This document shows positions 46,598 to 55,012 of a stretch of 64,000 nucleotides of DNA, piece after piece; position 1 is the first letter of the stretch; each line of letters opens with the position of its first letter. The notes below the pieces were generated by a model. The model was given only the letters and a program-made list of their open reading frames with translations, did not search any database and was not told the origin of the DNA. The stretch is from CAVQRB01 sp963715055 (GTDB taxonomy: Bacteria; Pseudomonadota; Alphaproteobacteria; Rhodobacterales; Rhodobacteraceae). The stretch covers positions 62,001 to 126,000 of the forward strand of contig CAVQRB010000023.1 in the NCBI GenBank assembly GCA_963715055.1, read 5' to 3'. A program made the position numbers and the translations under genes.

Positions 46598-47635
46598 ATG
46601 GCTGATTTCTTTACCACTCCCGGCGGCATCGCCGTCCTGATCCTGGCGCAGGTGCTGGCGGTTGTGGCATTCGTGATGATTTCGCTGCTGTTTCTGGTCT
46701 ACGGCGACCGCAAGATCTGGGCCGCGGTGCAGATGCGGCGAGGCCCCAACGTGGTCGGCACCTTCGGGTTGCTGCAAACCGTGGCTGACGCGCTGAAATA
46801 CGTGGTCAAGGAAGTGGTGATCCCGGCGGGTGCTGACCGCACGGTATTCATGCTGGCACCCATGACCTCCTTCGTGCTCGCGATGATCGCCTGGGCGGTC
46901 ATTCCGCTCAACGATGGCTGGGTGCTTTCGGACATCAACGTGGCCATCCTCTTCGTCTTCGCCGTGTCCTCGCTGGAAGTCTACGGCGTGATCATGGGCG
47001 GCTGGGCCTCGAACTCGAAGTATCCTTTCCTCGGCTCGCTGCGCTCCGCGGCACAGATGATCTCCTACGAGGTCTCTCTTGGGCCTCATCATCATCGGCG
47101 TGATCATCTCCACCGGATCGATGAACTTCGGCAACATCGTTCGGCGCAGGACGGCGACTACGGCTTTTTCAGCTGGTACTGGTTGCCGCATTTCCCGATG
47201 GTTTTCCTCTTCTTCATCAGTGCCTTGGCCGAAACCAATCGCCCGCCCTTCGATCTGCCGGAAGCGGAATCGGAACTGGTCGCGGGCTATCAGGTGGAAT
47301 ATTCCTCCACGCCGTTCCTGCTGTTCATGGCCGGTGAATACATCGCCATTTTCCTGATGTGCGCGCTGACCTCGCTGCTCTTCTTTGGCGGTTGGCTCTC
47401 GCCCATCCCGGGTCTGCCGGATGGCGTCCTGTGGATGATCGCCAAGATGGCCTTCTTCTTCTTCCTCTTCGCGATGGTGAAGGCGATCACTCCGCGCTAC
47501 CGCTATGACCAATTGATGCGTCTTGGCTGGAAGGTCTTCCTGCCGTTCAGCCTGGCCTGGGTGGTCTTCGTCGCTTTCGCTGCAAAATTCGACTGGTTCT
47601 GGGGGGCATATGCCCGCTGGGGTATGGGAGGCTGA
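46598..47635 (+). CDS. nuoH: NADH-quinone oxidoreductase subunit H (with a compensating indel pair)
   Basis: Membrane subunit that forms much of the quinone channel; 345 residues. Typical parts: LVYGDRKIWAAVQMRRGPN, EVYGVIMGGWASNSKYPFLG, ALAETNRPPFDLPEAESELV. One extra G in GGG at 47081-47083 shifts the frame after residue 162, and a missing G near 47142-47145 restores it. About 20 residues are therefore read as a His/Arg-rich run (HHHRRDHLHR) where the other frame reads LIIIGVIISTGSMNFGNIV, the expected membrane helix. The gene remains open end to end, but the product as written would lack a helix. A sequencing error is the simplest explanation. Confidence 0.93.
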   Translation: MADFFTTPGGIAVLILAQVLAVVAFVMISLLFLVYGDRKIWAAVQMRRGPNVVGTFGLLQTVADALKYVVKEVVIPAGADRTVFMLAPMTSFVLAMIAWAVIPLNDGWVLSDINVAILFVFAVSSLEVYGVIMGGWASNSKYPFLGSLRSAAQMISYEVSLGPHHHRRDHLHRIDELRQHRSAQDGDYGFFSWYWLPHFPMVFLFFISALAETNRPPFDLPEAESELVAGYQVEYSSTPFLLFMAGEYIAIFLMCALTSLLFFGGWLSPIPGLPDGVLWMIAKMAFFFFLFAMVKAITPRYRYDQLMRLGWKVFLPFSLAWVVFVAFAAKFDWFWGAYARWGMGG

Positions 47636-47637
47636 CA

Positions 47638-48132
47638 ATGACACAGATCGACTACACCCGCGCCGCTAAATATTTCCTTTTGCAGGATTTCTGGGTCGGC
47701 ATGAAACTAGGGCTGAAGTATTTCTTCGCGCCAAAGGCCACGCTGAACTACCCGCATGAAAAGGGGCCGCTTTCCCCGCGGTTCCGTGGTGAGCATGCGC
47801 TCCGCCGTTACCCCAATGGCGAGGAACGCTGCATTGCCTGCAAGCTTTGTGAGGCCATTTGCCCGGCTCAGGCCATCACCATCGACGCGGAACCCCGCGA
47901 AGACGGCTCGCGCCGCACGACGCGCTATGACATCGACATGACCAAATGCATCTACTGCGGTTTCTGCCAGGAAGCCTGCCCGGTGGATGCCATCGTCGAG
48001 GGGCCGAACTTCGAGTTCTCCACCGAGACCCGCGAGGAGCTCTACTACGACAAGGAAAAGCTGCTGGCCAACGGCGAGCGCTGGGAAGCCGAGATCGCCC
48101 GTAACCTCGAGATGGATGCACCTTACCGATGA
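47638..48132 (+). CDS. nuoI: NADH-quinone oxidoreductase subunit I
   Basis: 23-kDa subunit with two 4Fe-4S clusters (N6a, N6b). The 164-residue protein shows CIACKLCEAICPAQAI and CIYCGFCQEACPVDAI, the two ferredoxin-type motifs. The N-terminal amphipathic part (KYFLLQDFWVGMKLGLKYFF) sits on the membrane. It follows nuoH by 2 bp and overlaps the next gene by 4 bp. Confidence 0.97.
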   Translation: MTQIDYTRAAKYFLLQDFWVGMKLGLKYFFAPKATLNYPHEKGPLSPRFRGEHALRRYPNGEERCIACKLCEAICPAQAITIDAEPREDGSRRTTRYDIDMTKCIYCGFCQEACPVDAIVEGPNFEFSTETREELYYDKEKLLANGERWEAEIARNLEMDAPYR

Positions 48133-48548
48133 CCGACCCGAAGAACCCTTTCGAAGGCTCCAACCCCTTTGCGGCGATGTTCGCGCAGGCGCAGGAGATG
48201 GCCAAGACCTTTCCGGCGATGGAAGCCTTCACCCCGAAGGGGTTCGAGAAGATGATGGGCACGATGCCGAAAGACATGATGGAAATGATGTTCGGCAATA
48301 CGCTGAACGAAGGCGGGCTGGATGCACGCACCCGGATGCTGCTGACGCTGGCGGGGCTGACCATGCAGGGCGCGCAGAATGACATGGCGTTCCGGCAGGC
48401 CGTGCGCCATGCGCTGGAGGCCGGGGCCACGCAGCAGCACATCGTGGAGACCATTGGGCAGATGTCGATGTTCGCAGGTCTGCCCGCCATGACCCGCGCG
48501 CTGGAGCTGGCGCAGCATGTGCTGGACGAAGAAAAGGAAGAAAAATGA
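48129..48548 (+). CDS. Carboxymuconolactone decarboxylase-fold family protein
   Basis: 139 residues. The C-terminal two thirds (LDARTRMLLTLAGL, RQAVRHALEAGATQQHIVET, FAGLPAMTRALELAQ) match the CMD/AhpD fold, all-helical and usually oligomeric. No cysteine pair of the AhpD type is present, so peroxide reductase activity is unlikely; the closer analogy is the gamma-carboxymuconolactone decarboxylase group. The Met/Phe-rich N-terminus (NPFAAMFAQAQEMAKTF) is phasin-like. Overlaps nuoI and nuoJ by 4 bp each, so it is firmly part of the operon. Function unknown. Confidence 0.75.
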   Translation: MTDPKNPFEGSNPFAAMFAQAQEMAKTFPAMEAFTPKGFEKMMGTMPKDMMEMMFGNTLNEGGLDARTRMLLTLAGLTMQGAQNDMAFRQAVRHALEAGATQQHIVETIGQMSMFAGLPAMTRALELAQHVLDEEKEEK

Positions 48549-49147
48549 CGGTTTTTGCCTTTTACCTCTTTGCCATCAGCGTGATCGCCGGCGGGCTCTT
48601 CACCGTGGTGAGCCGCAACCCGGTGCATTCGGTGCTCTGGCTTATTCTTGCTTTTCTCTCCGCGGCCGGTCTCTTCGTGCTGCTGGGTGCGGAATTCGTC
48701 GCGATGCTGCTGGTCATCGTCTACGTGGGCGCGGTGGCCGTGCTCTTTCTCTTCGTCGTGATGATGCTTGATGTGGATTTCGCCGAACTCAAGGCGGAGA
48801 TGGCAAAATACATGCCGCTGGCGCTGCTGATCGGTCTCGTGATCCTGATGCAGTTCGTCATGGCCTTCGGTGCCTGGGAGGCGAATGCCGCCGCCGAAGG
48901 CTTCCGGGCGCAAGTGACGCCGGTCGACCGGCACAACACCGAAGCTCTGGGTCTCATCCTCTATGACCAGTATTTCCTGCTGTTCCAGCTGTCGGGTCTG
49001 ATCCTGCTGGTGGCGATGATCGGGGCCATCGTGCTCACCCTGCGTCACCGTTCGGACGTCAAGCGCCAGAACGTCGTGGCCCAGATGATGCGCGATCCGA
49101 AAAAGGCGATGCAGCTCAAGGACATCAAATCGGGGCAGGGACTCTGA
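48545..49147 (+). CDS. nuoJ: NADH-quinone oxidoreductase subunit J
   Basis: Membrane subunit of 200 residues, five predicted spans. SRNPVHSVLWLILAFLSAAG and FVAMLLVIVYVGAVAVLFLF (pi-bulge helix) are highly conserved. The ATG overlaps the preceding stop by 4 bp. A single base separates its stop from the next small gene. Confidence 0.96.
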   Translation: MTVFAFYLFAISVIAGGLFTVVSRNPVHSVLWLILAFLSAAGLFVLLGAEFVAMLLVIVYVGAVAVLFLFVVMMLDVDFAELKAEMAKYMPLALLIGLVILMQFVMAFGAWEANAAAEGFRAQVTPVDRHNTEALGLILYDQYFLLFQLSGLILLVAMIGAIVLTLRHRSDVKRQNVVAQMMRDPKKAMQLKDIKSGQGL

Positions 49148-49148
49148 C

Positions 49149-49523
49149 ATGAAAATACGTTTTGCAACCGCCCGATGTTTCGTGGTCGCCGCCTTTACGG
49201 CGGGTGCGGCCTGCGCCGAAGCCCCCATCGACAACCCGCTCGACACGGTGAACCAGCACATGGAAATTGCCACAGCGGATTTCGGCAACGGTGTGGTGCA
49301 GATGCACTCCCGCAGCGACAGCCCATCGGCGATACAGCATACCGTCTATACCTTCGACTGCACCAACCGGACCTATGCCAGCGATTTCTCGGACGGTCTG
49401 GCGCCGCCTGCCTTCCCCGTGCAATCGATCGGCATCACGACAAACACGATCGAACAGGACGATCCCATTGTGCCGCTGGCGCAACACGCCTGTTCCAAGC
49501 ACGGCCTGAAGCTGGAATGGTGA
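49149..49523 (+). CDS. Small secreted protein in the nuo operon
   Basis: 124 residues with a signal peptide (ATARCFVVAAFTAGAACAE, cleavage near residue 23). The mature part has cysteines in FDCTNRTY and HACSKHG that could pair. No family recognised. Lies between nuoJ (1 bp) and nuoK (3 bp), so it is co-translated or at least co-transcribed. As for the other exported proteins of this operon, a periplasmic role linked to complex I is conjecture. Confidence 0.7.
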   Translation: MKIRFATARCFVVAAFTAGAACAEAPIDNPLDTVNQHMEIATADFGNGVVQMHSRSDSPSAIQHTVYTFDCTNRTYASDFSDGLAPPAFPVQSIGITTNTIEQDDPIVPLAQHACSKHGLKLEW

Positions 49524-49526
49524 CTT

Positions 49527-49832
49527 ATGATTGGACTTGAACACTATCTGACAGTGGCGGCGACGCTGTTTGTCATCGGCATCTTCGGGCTGTTCCTGAA
49601 CCGCAAGAACGTCATCATCCTGCTGATGAGCATCGAATTGATGCTCTTGGCGGTGAACATCAACCTGGTGGCCTTCTCCAGTTTCCTCGGCGATCTGGTG
49701 GGGCAGGTCTTCACGCTTTTCGTGCTCACCGTGGCGGCAGCGGAAGCGGCCATCGGCCTCGCCATTCTGGTCTGTTTCTTCCGCAACCGCGGCACCATCG
49801 CCGTCGAAGACGTCAACGTGATGAAGGGCTGA
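49527..49832 (+). CDS. nuoK: NADH-quinone oxidoreductase subunit K
   Basis: Small membrane subunit, 101 residues, three spans. Conserved RKNVIILLMSIELMLLAVNI carries the key membrane glutamate in SIELM, and AAAEAAIGLAILV carries the second. It follows the secreted-protein gene by 3 bp and precedes nuoL by 4 bp. Confidence 0.97.
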   Translation: MIGLEHYLTVAATLFVIGIFGLFLNRKNVIILLMSIELMLLAVNINLVAFSSFLGDLVGQVFTLFVLTVAAAEAAIGLAILVCFFRNRGTIAVEDVNVMKG

Positions 49833-49836
49833 GATC

Positions 49837-51954
49837 ATGGAAACCATCATTCTCTTTGCCCCGCTCGTCGGCGCGCTTCTCTGCGGTTTCGGCTGGCGGG
49901 TCTTCGGCGAGACCGCAGCCTTGTGGATCTCCACCGGGCTGCTTTTTGTCTCCGCCATCCTGTCCTGGGTCGTGTTCCTTTCCTTTGACGGGGTCACGCA
50001 GCAAATCCCGCTCCTGCGCTTCATCGAAAGCGGCACGCTCTCGACCGACTGGGCAATCCGCCTCGATCGGATGACCGCGATCATGCTGATCGTGATCACC
50101 ACGGTCTCGAGCCTCGTGCACCTCTATTCCTTCGGCTACATGGATCACGATCCACAGTGGCGCGAGGGCGAGGTCTACAAACCACGCTTCTTTGCGTATC
50201 TGTCGTTCTTCACCTTCGCGATGCTGATGCTCGTGACCTCGGACAACCTGGTGCAGATGTTTTTCGGCTGGGAAGGCGTGGGCGTGGCGTCCTACCTGCT
50301 CATCGGCTTCTACTACCGCAAGCCTTCGGCCAATGCGGCGGCGATCAAGGCCTTCGTGGTCAACCGTGTCGGCGATTTCGGCTTTGCGCTCGGCATCTTC
50401 GCGCTGTTCTTCCTGACGGATTCGATCAATTTCAACGACATTTTCGCAGCCGCACCCGATCTCGCGGAAACCCAGCTGACCTTCCTCTGGACGGAATGGA
50501 ACGCGGCAAATCTGGTGGCCTTCCTGCTTTTCGTGGGCGCGATGGGCAAATCGGCGCAGCTTTTCCTGCACACCTGGTTGCCGGATGCGATGGAAGGCCC
50601 GACACCGGTCTCCGCGCTGATCCACGCCGCCACAATGGTGACGGCGGGCGTCTTCCTCGTCTGCCGCATGTCGCCGATCATGGAATTCGCGCCCGAAGCG
50701 ATGATGTTCGTGACCTTCCTCGGGGCAACCACGGCCTTCTTCGCCGCGACGGTGGGTCTGGTGCAGACCGACATCAAGCGCGTGATCGCCTATTCGACCT
50801 GCTCGCAACTGGGCTACATGTTTGTGGCGGCAGGTGTCGGCATGTATTCGGCGGCGATGTTCCACCTCTTCACCCATGCGTTCTTCAAGGCGATGCTGTT
50901 TCTCGGCGCGGGCTCGGTCATCCACGCGATGCACCATGAGCAGGACATGATGAACTACGGGGGCTTGCGCAAAAAGATCCCCTATACATTCGCCGCCATG
51001 ATGATCGGCACGCTGGCGATCACCGGGGTCGGCATTCCGCTCACGCATATCGGCTTCGCCGGATTCCTCAGCAAGGATGCGATCATCGAAAGCGCCTTTG
51101 CCGGTGGCACGGCCTATGCCTTCTGGCTTCTGGTCGCGGCGGCGGCGATGACGTCCTTCTACAGCTGGCGGCTGATCTTCCTGACGTTCTACGGTGAGCA
51201 GCGCGGCGACAAGCACACCCATGAGCATGCCCATGAAAGCCCGCTGACCATGCTGATCCCGCTCGGGGTCCTCAGCCTCGGCGCGATCTTCGCGGGCATG
51301 ATCTGGTTCTCGAGCTTCTTCGGCCATGTCGATCAGGTCGCCAAGTTCTATGGCATCCCCTATGGCGAGCCCGGCGCCCATGCCGAAGCCTCCGAAGGCC
51401 ATGGTGAGACCACGGCGGCGGAAGGCCATGGCGAGGCCAAGGCAGAAGACGCAGGTCATGGTGGCGAAGGCGAGCATCACTATGCCTTCACCGGCGCGCC
51501 CGGCGAGGGGGCGCTCTACATCGGGCCCGACAACACCGTGCTCGACGATGCACACAACGTGCCGAAATGGGTCAAGGTTTCGCCCTTCGTGGCGATGCTC
51601 GGTGGGCTGATCATGGCGCTATGGTTCTATATCTGGAACCCCTCGCTGCCCGCGCGTCTCGCGGAGAACCAGCGCCCGCTCTACCTCTTTCTCAAGAACA
51701 AGTGGTATTTCGACGAGCTTTACAACGTGATCTTCGTCGGGCCCGCCAAGGGCATCGGCCGGTTCCTGTGGAAGCGCGGCGATGGCGACGTGATCGACGG
51801 CGGCCTCAACGGCGTGGCGATGGGGATCGTGCCCTTCATCACCCGTCTCGCGGGCCGCGCACAGTCGGGCTACATCTTCACCTACGCTTTCGCCATGGTG
51901 ATCGGCATTGCGGTGCTGGTGACCTGGATGACGATGAGCGGCGGAGCGCAGTAA
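49837..51954 (+). CDS. nuoL: NADH-quinone oxidoreductase subunit L (with His-rich loops)
   Basis: Largest antiporter-like proton pump subunit, 705 residues. The core reads FFGWEGVGVASYLLIGFYY, TWLPDAMEGPTPVSALIHAATM and YSTCSQLGYMF. Two soluble insertions are histidine-rich: KHTHEHAHE at 459-467 and an Ala/Gly/Glu/His-rich stretch at about 514-548, both in the C-terminal part before the lateral helix. Such loops are not part of the pump core and might bind metal. Its stop TAA overlaps the nuoM start by one base. Confidence 0.96.
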   Translation: METIILFAPLVGALLCGFGWRVFGETAALWISTGLLFVSAILSWVVFLSFDGVTQQIPLLRFIESGTLSTDWAIRLDRMTAIMLIVITTVSSLVHLYSFGYMDHDPQWREGEVYKPRFFAYLSFFTFAMLMLVTSDNLVQMFFGWEGVGVASYLLIGFYYRKPSANAAAIKAFVVNRVGDFGFALGIFALFFLTDSINFNDIFAAAPDLAETQLTFLWTEWNAANLVAFLLFVGAMGKSAQLFLHTWLPDAMEGPTPVSALIHAATMVTAGVFLVCRMSPIMEFAPEAMMFVTFLGATTAFFAATVGLVQTDIKRVIAYSTCSQLGYMFVAAGVGMYSAAMFHLFTHAFFKAMLFLGAGSVIHAMHHEQDMMNYGGLRKKIPYTFAAMMIGTLAITGVGIPLTHIGFAGFLSKDAIIESAFAGGTAYAFWLLVAAAAMTSFYSWRLIFLTFYGEQRGDKHTHEHAHESPLTMLIPLGVLSLGAIFAGMIWFSSFFGHVDQVAKFYGIPYGEPGAHAEASEGHGETTAAEGHGEAKAEDAGHGGEGEHHYAFTGAPGEGALYIGPDNTVLDDAHNVPKWVKVSPFVAMLGGLIMALWFYIWNPSLPARLAENQRPLYLFLKNKWYFDELYNVIFVGPAKGIGRFLWKRGDGDVIDGGLNGVAMGIVPFITRLAGRAQSGYIFTYAFAMVIGIAVLVTWMTMSGGAQ

Positions 51955-53495
51955 TGGACTATCTTCTCTCTCTCGTGACCTTCCTGCCGGCGGTGGCGGC
52001 ACTGATCCTCGCGGTCTTTCTGCGCGGCGATGACGAGGCGGCCAACCGCAATGCCAAATGGGTCGCGATGTTCGCTACCGTCGCCACCTTCATCTGGTCG
52101 CTCTTCATCCTGACCGGTTTCGATCCCGAAGACACCGGTTTCCAGTTTGTGGAAGAAGTGCCATGGCTGCTCGGCTTGCAGTACAAGATGGGCGTGGACG
52201 GGATTTCCGTGCTCTTCGTGATGCTGACCACCTTCATGATGCCGCTTGTCATCGCGGCCTCCTGGAACGTGACCACACGCGTCAAGGAATACATGATCGC
52301 CTTCCTGCTCCTCGAGACGCTGATGCTCGGCGTCTTCATGGCGCTCGATCTCGTGCTCTTCTATCTCTTCTTCGAGGCCGGGCTCATTCCGATGTTCCTG
52401 ATCATCGGCATCTGGGGCGGGGCGAACCGCATCTATGCGAGCTTCAAGTTCTTCCTCTATACCTTCCTCGGCTCTGTGCTGATGCTGGTCGCCATGGTCG
52501 GCATGTTTGCGGATGCGGGCACCACCGACATCGAGGTGCTGCTGACCCATGAATTCGCCTTCGAGAGCTTCTCGCTCATGGGCATCCACGTGGTCGGCGG
52601 CTTGCAGACGCTGCTGTTCCTCGCCTTTTTCGCGAGTTTCGCGGTCAAGATGCCGATGTGGCCGGTACACACCTGGCTGCCTGATGCCCACGTGCAGGCG
52701 CCGACCGCCGGGTCGGTGGTGCTGGCCGCGATCCTGCTGAAGATGGGCGGCTATGGCTTCTTGCGCTTCTCGCTGCCGATGTTTCCGGTGGGGTCCGAAG
52801 TGATGACGCCGCTGGTCCTCTGGATGAGCGCCATCGCCATCGTCTACACCTCGCTGGTCGCCCTTGTGCAGGAGGACATGAAGAAGCTGATCGCCTATTC
52901 CTCCGTTGCGCACATGGGCTTCGTGACCATGGGTATTTTCGCGGCAAACCAGCAGGGCGTCGATGGCGCGATCTTCCAGATGATCAGCCACGGCTTCATC
53001 TCGGGCGCGCTCTTTCTCTGCGTCGGCGTGATCTACGACCGGATGCACACCCGCGACATCGATGCCTATGGCGGCCTCGTGAACCGGATGCCGGCCTATG
53101 CGCTGATCTTCATGCTCTTCACCATGGCCAATGTGGGCCTGCCGGGCACTTCCGGCTTCGTGGGCGAATTCCTGACGCTGATGGCGGTCTTCCAGGTCAA
53201 TACCTGGGTGGCGGCGGTGGCGACAACGGGTGTCATCTTCTCGGCGGCCTATGCGCTCTGGCTCTACCGCCGGGTGGTCATGGGCGATCTGATCAAGGAG
53301 AGCCTCAAGTCGATCACCGACATGTCGCCGCGCGAGAAGTGGATCTTCGCGCCGCTGGTGGCGATGACGCTGCTTCTGGGCGTCTACCCGGCGCTGGTGC
53401 TCGATATGATCGGGCCGTCGGTGGCGGCTCTTGTGGACAATTACGACACGGCGCTTGCCGCGGCTCAAGCCGCAACGCAACTGGCGTCGAACTGA
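51954..53495 (+). CDS. nuoM: NADH-quinone oxidoreductase subunit M
   Basis: Antiporter-like subunit of 513 residues. Typical elements: FEAGLIPMFLIIGIWGG, VKMPMWPVHTWLPDAHVQAP (shortened key: HTWLPDAHVQAP), LIAYSSVAHMGFV and GLPGTSGFVGEFL. The ATG at 51954 overlaps the nuoL stop. Upstream in-frame codons within nuoL are not used. Confidence 0.96.
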   Translation: MDYLLSLVTFLPAVAALILAVFLRGDDEAANRNAKWVAMFATVATFIWSLFILTGFDPEDTGFQFVEEVPWLLGLQYKMGVDGISVLFVMLTTFMMPLVIAASWNVTTRVKEYMIAFLLLETLMLGVFMALDLVLFYLFFEAGLIPMFLIIGIWGGANRIYASFKFFLYTFLGSVLMLVAMVGMFADAGTTDIEVLLTHEFAFESFSLMGIHVVGGLQTLLFLAFFASFAVKMPMWPVHTWLPDAHVQAPTAGSVVLAAILLKMGGYGFLRFSLPMFPVGSEVMTPLVLWMSAIAIVYTSLVALVQEDMKKLIAYSSVAHMGFVTMGIFAANQQGVDGAIFQMISHGFISGALFLCVGVIYDRMHTRDIDAYGGLVNRMPAYALIFMLFTMANVGLPGTSGFVGEFLTLMAVFQVNTWVAAVATTGVIFSAAYALWLYRRVVMGDLIKESLKSITDMSPREKWIFAPLVAMTLLLGVYPALVLDMIGPSVAALVDNYDTALAAAQAATQLASN

Positions 53496-53507
53496 AGGAC
53501 GGCTCAA

Positions 53508-54953
53508 ATGGTTCCCGCTGATCTGACCCTCATCCTGCCCGAGATCGTGCTCTCGCTCTATGCGATGGCGATGCTCTTGGTGGCGGTCTATACCTCCAAG
53601 GACGCAATGGCGCCGCTGCTGGTCTGGCTCACGGCGGTGCTGATGGTGGTGCTGGCGGTCTATATCGCCGGTTTCGCCGGCGGCGGCACCGCGTCGGCGT
53701 TCAACGGCATGCTGGTGATCGACGGTTTCGCGCGCTTCGCCAAGGTCACGATCCTGCTTTCTGCGGCCGCGGTACTTGTGATGTCGGAAGGGTACATGAA
53801 ACGGCGTGACCTTCTGCGCTTTGAGTATCCGCTGCTGGTAAGCCTGAGTGCCGTCGGCATGATGATCATGGTCTCCGCAGGCGACCTGATGGCGCTTTAC
53901 ATGGGGCTCGAACTGCAATCGCTGGCACTTTACGTGGTGGCTTCGTTGCGGCGCGATAGCGTGAAATCGACCGAAGCCGGCCTGAAGTACTTCGTGCTGG
54001 GCGCGCTGTCCTCCGGTCTGCTCCTCTACGGCGCGTCGCTGGTCTATGGCTATGCAGGTACGACGCTCTTTTCGGGCATCATCCAGACCGCGCAGGCCGG
54101 CGAGGTGTCGCTTGGCTTGCTCTTCGGGCTCGTGTTCCTGATCTCGGGCATGGCCTTCAAGGTCTCCGCAGTGCCCTTCCACATGTGGACACCGGACGTC
54201 TACGAAGGTTCGCCTACGCCGGTCACGGCCTTCTTTGCAACGGCCCCGAAGGTCGCCGCCATGGCGCTCTTCGCCCGCGTGCTGCATGACGCATTCGGCA
54301 ATGCGGTCGCCGACTGGAGCCAGGTCGTCGCGCTGATTTCGCTCCTGTCCATGTTCCTCGGTGCATTTGCGGCGATCGGGCAGAGCAACATCAAGCGGCT
54401 GATGGCCTATTCCTCCATCGCCCACATGGGCTACGCGCTGATGGGGCTGGCGGCGGGCACCGTGCTTGGCGTGCAGGCGATGCTGATTTACATGGCGATC
54501 TATGTGACCATGAACGTCGGCACTTTCGCCTTCATCCTGATGATGCAGAAAGATGGCCAGCCGGTCGTCGATATCGCCTCGCTGAACATGTATTCGAAAA
54601 AGGAACCGGGCAAGGCGCTGGCGATGCTGGTGCTGCTCTTCTCGCTGGCGGGCGTGCCGCCGATGCTGGGCTTCTTCGGCAAGTTCTACGTGCTCCGCGC
54701 GGCCTATGAGGCAGGGTTGGCCTGGCTTGCCATCGCAGGGGTGATCGCTTCGGTGATCGGTGCCTATTATTACCTGCGGATCGTCTTTTTCATGTACTTC
54801 GGCGATGAGACGAAGGAAGGGCTCGACGAAGGTGGCTCGCCGGTGCTCTGGGGCTTTCTGATGGCCTCGGCGGCGATCATGGTACTCGGCATCGCCAATA
54901 TGTTCGGTGTCGAAGACGCGGCGGCCGCGGCGGCTGCGACGCTTGTGAACTGA
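53508..54953 (+). CDS. nuoN: NADH-quinone oxidoreductase subunit N
   Basis: Third antiporter-like subunit, 481 residues. LYMGLELQSLALYVVAS, FHMWTPDVYEGSPTPVTAFF and MAYSSIAHMGYALMGL are conserved. It is 12 bp after nuoM and closes the complex I set; the last residues form an Ala-rich tail. birA follows after 59 bp containing a GGGATATTTTGGGCC-type motif, with no terminator hairpin visible, so read-through to birA-coaX is likely. Confidence 0.96.
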   Translation: MVPADLTLILPEIVLSLYAMAMLLVAVYTSKDAMAPLLVWLTAVLMVVLAVYIAGFAGGGTASAFNGMLVIDGFARFAKVTILLSAAAVLVMSEGYMKRRDLLRFEYPLLVSLSAVGMMIMVSAGDLMALYMGLELQSLALYVVASLRRDSVKSTEAGLKYFVLGALSSGLLLYGASLVYGYAGTTLFSGIIQTAQAGEVSLGLLFGLVFLISGMAFKVSAVPFHMWTPDVYEGSPTPVTAFFATAPKVAAMALFARVLHDAFGNAVADWSQVVALISLLSMFLGAFAAIGQSNIKRLMAYSSIAHMGYALMGLAAGTVLGVQAMLIYMAIYVTMNVGTFAFILMMQKDGQPVVDIASLNMYSKKEPGKALAMLVLLFSLAGVPPMLGFFGKFYVLRAAYEAGLAWLAIAGVIASVIGAYYYLRIVFFMYFGDETKEGLDEGGSPVLWGFLMASAAIMVLGIANMFGVEDAAAAAAATLVN

Positions 54954-54976
54954 GCCTTGGCGCTTTTGGCCGAGCG

Positions 54977-55010
54977 GCCCTCCGGGGGGGATATTTTGGG
55001 CCAGAAGAAA
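54977..55010 (+). repeat. GGGATATTTTGGGCC-type intergenic motif before birA
   Basis: The gap between nuoN and birA holds a GGCC-rich element followed by GGGGGGGATATTTTGGGCC and AGAAGAAACC up to the birA start. From memory, similar elements (G-rich, then A/GTATTT, then GGCCAGA) recur between genes in Rhodobacteraceae genomes. A weaker likeness lies upstream of mccA (29120-29143). It also supplies the purine-rich ribosome site. Confidence 0.35.
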
Positions 55011-55012
55011 CC

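Noticed and set aside
47079..47150. His/Arg-rich metal site in NuoH
   Set aside because: The HHHRRDHLHR run is the out-of-frame reading of a normal membrane helix between two indels.
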